A stretch of DNA of 64,000 bases. It comes from an uncultured Collinsella sp. (lineage in GTDB: Bacteria; Actinomycetota; Coriobacteriia; Coriobacteriales; Coriobacteriaceae). Shown here in pieces: positions 60,379-64,000 of this stretch (position 1 is its first letter; the number at the start of each line of letters is the position of its first letter). The notes below the pieces were generated by a model. It was not told the origin of the DNA, made no database searches, and saw nothing but the letters and a program-made list of their open reading frames with translations. The DNA lies in NCBI GenBank assembly GCA_958437495.1, contig CAUBOH010000007.1, forward strand, positions 1 to 64,000, given 5' to 3'. The position numbers were made by a program, and so were the translations under genes.

Positions 60379-62552
60379 CCTCCGCTGACCTCCTTAAAGA
60401 TATGTCGATAACGCGTGGCAACCGCATCGCGCAGGGGACGCGTCGCCACAGAGTCAAGATTGGTAGCATACCGCAAGAGCTCGACCGCGTCCAAATGCGC
60501 CCACTCGATGAGCTCCTCGTCGGCATCAAGGTCGACAAAACGCAGGGTCACGCCACCATGCTGACGGTAACCCAAGATTTCGCCCTCGTGGCGAAGGCGT
60601 AGGTCCATCTGTGCGAGCGTAAAGCCGTCTGCGGTCTTCTCAAGCGACTGCAAGCGGTCTTGAGCCGCCGATGTGCCGCCGTTGCCCTTGGAGTGCGTCA
60701 TGACCAGGCATGTGCCCGCCACGTCGCCACGGCCCACACGACCGCGAAGCTGATGCAGGGCGGCCAAACCAAAACGCTCGCCGTTCTCGATGACCATGAC
60801 GGTGGCGTTGGGCACGTCAACGCCCACCTCGACCACGGTGGTCGAGACGAGCACGTCAATCTCGCCGCGTTTAAAGGCGTCGATCACGCGATCCTTCTCC
60901 CCCGCCCGCATGCGGCCGTGGAGGCGTTCGATCGTAAGGCCCGGCAGCGCCAGGCGCAGGCGGTCAAGCTCGGTCGCCGTATCGTGCAGCGGCACGGGGA
61001 CGGTCACGCGGCCCTCGTCGTCACGGGCGATACCAGGCACATCCTCGAGCTCGTCGACCGAGTCACTCGGCTCCACAAGCGGACAGATCACGTAGGCCTG
61101 CTGACCCTTCTCGTGCGCCTCGCGGATGGCACCATAAGCCAGGTCGCGGCTCGACTCGGTAAGGACGCGCGTCGTCACGCCGGCACCCGGGACGGGACGA
61201 TGGCGGATGATGCTCGTTTCCAGGTCGCCGTAGACCGAAAGCGCCAGCGTGCGCGGGATGGGCGTCGCCGTCATGACGAGCAGGTCCGCGCCGGGACCCT
61301 TCGCGCGCAAGGCGTTGCGCTGGCCCACGCCAAAGCGGTGTTGTTCGTCAATGACCACGAGCGACAAATGCTTAAAATTCACGTCGTCGGAAAGCACGGC
61401 ATGCGTACCAAAGAGCACGTCAAGCTCGCCCGTTTCCAACTGCACATGAATGCGCTCGCGCTCCGCCGCCGACGTGGCGCCCGTCAGGAGCGCCCAGGAT
61501 ATGCCAGCCTGAGAGAGCAAAGGGCCGGTCTTATCGGCATACTGACGAGCCAGCACGCCCGTAGGCGCCATGACGCAGGCCTGGGTGCCGCTATCAACGG
61601 CTACGGCCAACGCACAGGCGGCAACGGCCGTCTTGCCGGTACCGACATCGCCCAGCAGCAGACGGTTCATGACGTGCGCATCATCGCACATATCGTGCAA
61701 AATATCCTGGAATGCGGCCTCCTGCTCGTCGCTCAGCGAAAACGGCAGGGCCTGCTTGAGAGCAACAAGGCGCTCGCCCGCGGTGTGGGCGTAGGGAACC
61801 ACCTCGACCAAGCCGCCGTCATTGCGCAGGCGCAGCGCGAGCTGCAGGTACAGGCACTCCTCATAGGCCAAACGACGGCGCGCAATGTCGCGCTCGGCCA
61901 TACTCGAGGGAAAGTGGATCGAACGAAGCGCACGGGCATTGCTCATGAGCTTGCGCTTTGTGCGCAGCGGTGCCGGGATGGGATCAAAGGGATTGCCGAC
62001 GACCTCAAGAGCGCCACTCATAATGCGACGCATCCATGCCTGGCTTACGCCGTCACGTACGTAGTGGACCGGCAAAATGGTACCCGCGGCACGGCCATCC
62101 TCAAGCTTTTCAAAATGCGGCGAGGCCATCTGCTTAAAGCCGTAGGCAAACTCGACCTTGCCCATCACGGCCAGGCGGTCGCCCCGTTTAAGCTGCTGGG
62201 CAATCCAAGGCTGGCGGAAAAAGGCGACCTGCAGCACGCCCGAGTCATCCATGAGCGATACCTCGGTCACCTGCATGCGCGGACGAGGCTGCTTTTGAAC
62301 AATGCGATCGACCGTGGCAATGATGGTGCACACGGTACCGATGGGCGCCATCTCGATGGACCAAGATCGGGTGAAGTCCAGATATCGATGCGGGATATGG
62401 AGAAGGAGGTCCCCCACCGTCCGAATTCCCAGACGGCGAAGAGCCTCCTCACGTTTACCCGAAACATATTTGAGTCGCGCGATATCCTCGCCGAGCGCAT
62501 TGCTCTGGGCAAAGCGCTCCGAGACGCGCGGCACGGAGCATAGCTCGGACAT
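60375..62552 (-). CDS. recG: ATP-dependent DNA helicase RecG
   Basis: A 725-residue fork-reversal helicase. The N-terminal wedge/OB domain is followed by the helicase core: LLGDVGTGKTAVAACALAV (motif I), IDEQHRFGVGQR (II), TATPIPRTLAL (III) and HQLRGRVGRGDVAGTCLV (VI). The C-terminal tail is intact. The start at 62552 has AGTAGG 9 nt upstream, 10 nt past the DAK2 gene stop. Confidence 0.95.
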   Translation of the reverse strand: MSELCSVPRVSERFAQSNALGEDIARLKYVSGKREEALRRLGIRTVGDLLLHIPHRYLDFTRSWSIEMAPIGTVCTIIATVDRIVQKQPRPRMQVTEVSLMDDSGVLQVAFFRQPWIAQQLKRGDRLAVMGKVEFAYGFKQMASPHFEKLEDGRAAGTILPVHYVRDGVSQAWMRRIMSGALEVVGNPFDPIPAPLRTKRKLMSNARALRSIHFPSSMAERDIARRRLAYEECLYLQLALRLRNDGGLVEVVPYAHTAGERLVALKQALPFSLSDEQEAAFQDILHDMCDDAHVMNRLLLGDVGTGKTAVAACALAVAVDSGTQACVMAPTGVLARQYADKTGPLLSQAGISWALLTGATSAAERERIHVQLETGELDVLFGTHAVLSDDVNFKHLSLVVIDEQHRFGVGQRNALRAKGPGADLLVMTATPIPRTLALSVYGDLETSIIRHRPVPGAGVTTRVLTESSRDLAYGAIREAHEKGQQAYVICPLVEPSDSVDELEDVPGIARDDEGRVTVPVPLHDTATELDRLRLALPGLTIERLHGRMRAGEKDRVIDAFKRGEIDVLVSTTVVEVGVDVPNATVMVIENGERFGLAALHQLRGRVGRGDVAGTCLVMTHSKGNGGTSAAQDRLQSLEKTADGFTLAQMDLRLRHEGEILGYRQHGGVTLRFVDLDADEELIEWAHLDAVELLRYATNLDSVATRPLRDAVATRYRHIFKEVSGG

Positions 62553-62562
62553 GTTCAGATGC

Positions 62563-64000
62563 CTACTCGATCGAGAAGATCACGGGATAGAGCGGCTGCT
62601 CGCCACGATGGGCATCGATCTCCAAGTCGGGCTGAGCTTCCTCGATGGCGTCGACAATCTCCTGGAAGGCCTCGTCGGACAGCTCCTCGCCGGCCAGAAT
62701 CGTCAGCGCGTCGCCCTCCTCTTCCTCCTGCATGCGGTTGATGCAGTCGAGGGTGACCTGCTTCACATCGGAGCCGACCACGTCGATGGAACCAGCGATG
62801 ATACCCATGACGTCACCGGAGTGAATCGGAGAGCCGTCCGAGGCGCTGGAGTCACGCACGGCACGGGTGACCTCGCCATCTCGGACCTCGCTGATGGCGT
62901 CGACCATAGCGGCGACGGCGTCCTCGAGCTCGGAATCGGGCAGGACGGCGAACAGCGCGGAGAACGCCTGGGGAACGGTCTTGGTGGGAACGACGGCGAC
63001 CTTCTTATCGGTGCAGGCAGAGGCAGCGGCCTCGGCAGCCATGCGGATGTTACCGTTGTTGGGCAGGATGATGACCGAGGTCGCGTTGACCTGGTCGACG
63101 GCGCCCAGCAGGTCGGCGGTCGAGGGGTTCATGGTCTGGCCACCCGAGACGATCACGTCAACGCCGAGGGACTTGAGGATGTCGGCCTCGCCCGAACCGG
63201 CGGCAACGGCGACAAAGCCCAGCGCCTTGGCGGGCTCGGCAGCCTTCTCCTGGTCCTCGTGAATCTTGGCGGTACGGTCGTGGGCCTCCATCTCCATGTT
63301 GTGGATAAAGACCTCGTAGATCTGACCAAGCTGCAGCATGTGCTCGAGCACCAGGTTGGGGGTGTTGGAGTGCACGTGAATCTTGTAATCGGGGTAAGCG
63401 CCCACGAGCAGCTCGCAGTCGCCCATGGAGCCCAGGAACTTAAGGCACTCGTCCTCGTCAAACGGGGCGTCTGCCTTAAACAGGAACTCATTGCAGTAAC
63501 GGAACTCCGAGCCCTCCCAGTCGTCGTTAGCCTCGATCTCAACGCGGCCAAGAGCGGCATCGCGGGCAGAGCCGGCGGAGTCAAATGTAGCGGAGAAATC
63601 CTCGACAACGGTGCTGCGGCCAAGGGCAGCAGCCACGAAGTTCTCGAGGAAAATGGCAAATCCAAAGGCGCCGGAGTCGACCACGCCGTTCTCCTTCAGA
63701 ACGGGCAGCAGGTCGGGCGTGCGGGCGACGGACTGGTACGCCTCGACGACGATGGCATCGAGCGCATCCTCGGCCGAGAACTTCTTCTTCTCGCACTCAT
63801 CGGCCTTAGTCGAGACATCGCGCAAGACCGTGAGGATCGTGCCCTCGATGGGCTTGCGGACGGCCTGGAAGGCGACCTTGACAGCGCGACGGAAGGCGAA
63901 GGCGATATTGGCGGACGTAATGGGCTCGTCGGCAGAGACAAGGCCCTCGGCCACGCCGCGCAGAATCTGCGACGTGATGACGCCGGAGTTACCGCGAGCG
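62563..64000 (-). CDS. DAK2-domain fatty acid kinase-type protein (FakA/YloV), 5' end outside the window
   Basis: The visible 3' part codes about 478 residues, reading into the window edge from GARGNSGVITSQ-like sequence (ARGNSGVITSQILRG at the edge). This is the DAK2/DhaL nucleotide-binding motif. A large middle domain follows, with a DAK1-like C-terminal region (LGFVAVAAGSGEADILKSLG and VIVSGGQTMNPSTADLL). FakA phosphorylates fatty acids bound by FakB (DegV family). The start codon lies beyond 64000. recG follows, as in Gram-positive genomes. Confidence 0.9.
   Translation of the reverse strand, partial: ARGNSGVITSQILRGVAEGLVSADEPITSANIAFAFRRAVKVAFQAVRKPIEGTILTVLRDVSTKADECEKKKFSAEDALDAIVVEAYQSVARTPDLLPVLKENGVVDSGAFGFAIFLENFVAAALGRSTVVEDFSATFDSAGSARDAALGRVEIEANDDWEGSEFRYCNEFLFKADAPFDEDECLKFLGSMGDCELLVGAYPDYKIHVHSNTPNLVLEHMLQLGQIYEVFIHNMEMEAHDRTAKIHEDQEKAAEPAKALGFVAVAAGSGEADILKSLGVDVIVSGGQTMNPSTADLLGAVDQVNATSVIILPNNGNIRMAAEAAASACTDKKVAVVPTKTVPQAFSALFAVLPDSELEDAVAAMVDAISEVRDGEVTRAVRDSSASDGSPIHSGDVMGIIAGSIDVVGSDVKQVTLDCINRMQEEEEGDALTILAGEELSDEAFQEIVDAIEEAQPDLEIDAHRGEQPLYPVIFSIE

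Noticed and set aside
60660..62543. 627-codon open frame opposite recG
   Set aside because: Antisense composition; RecG helicase motifs are intact on the other strand.
1..64000. CRISPR array, rRNA operon, prophage or replication origin
   Set aside because: No regularly spaced repeats, rRNA sequence, phage structural genes or DnaA-box cluster was seen.

Overview
The window looks like chromosome of a gut Coriobacteriia actinobacterium, most likely Collinsella or a close relative. This is inferred from the GC-rich sequence, frequent GTG and TTG starts, actinobacterial gene order around rpmF, DUF177, the DivIVA-like gene and coaD, and abundant intergenic palindromes. I could not run a database search, so the genus is a judgement. 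Almost every gene is on the minus strand; the plus-strand exceptions are the rpiR-type regulator, a small membrane protein, the glycerol dehydrogenase-like gene, an S51 peptidase, cobO and the DUF134 gene.

Left part (1-12 kb). A TetR-type regulator and a flippase/LPG-synthase-type membrane protein are followed by tRNA-Glu(CTC) and cca. Next comes a self-contained fructose PTS locus on the minus strand: EIIBCA (fruA), HPr (ptsH), enzyme I (ptsI) and two tandem PfkB/1-phosphofructokinase-family kinases. A divergent RpiR/SIS regulator sits at the fruA end, with a perfect 15-bp palindrome in the divergent intergenic region. The locus supplies phosphoryl transfer from PEP to sugar and then to the bisphosphate.

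Middle-left (12-29 kb). This is a long housekeeping run, read on the minus strand as alaS-ruvX-mltG-yqeG-aroK-aroB-like-pepP-efp-asp23-nusB-xseB-tlyA-nadK-recN. Most junctions are overlapping or a few bases apart. The aroB-like protein has lost the residues that define dehydroquinate synthase. A stress-sigma block follows: DUF948, a reduced RsbW-like protein, a SigB/F/G-type sigma factor and an AI-2E transporter-family protein.

Centre (29-44 kb). rarA, an HD-domain dGTPase-like protein, a lone short prepilin peptidase, a GT2 glycosyltransferase, an RluD-type pseudouridine synthase and lspA precede ileS, which has a T-box leader. Then come a glycerol dehydrogenase-like gene and an AT-rich, mobile-debris region with an S51 peptidase, an IS3 transposase tail and a possible recombinase tail, followed by DUF523 and ftsH.

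Right part (44-64 kb). cobO, a MATE transporter, a SpoU methyltransferase, folA-thyA, and a DUF134-NifX fusion with a His/Cys-rich tail whose promoter is bracketed by two palindromes. A conserved core block closes the window: DAK2-recG-rsmD-coaD-divIVA-like-DUF177-rpmF-plsX-acpP-rnc-smc-ftsY-ffh.

The signal least explained by genes is a set of long, nearly perfect inverted repeats between genes (8.5, 8.8, 12.1, 32.5, 40.1, 40.25, 40.4 and 44.7 kb). Two of the families occur more than once in the window.
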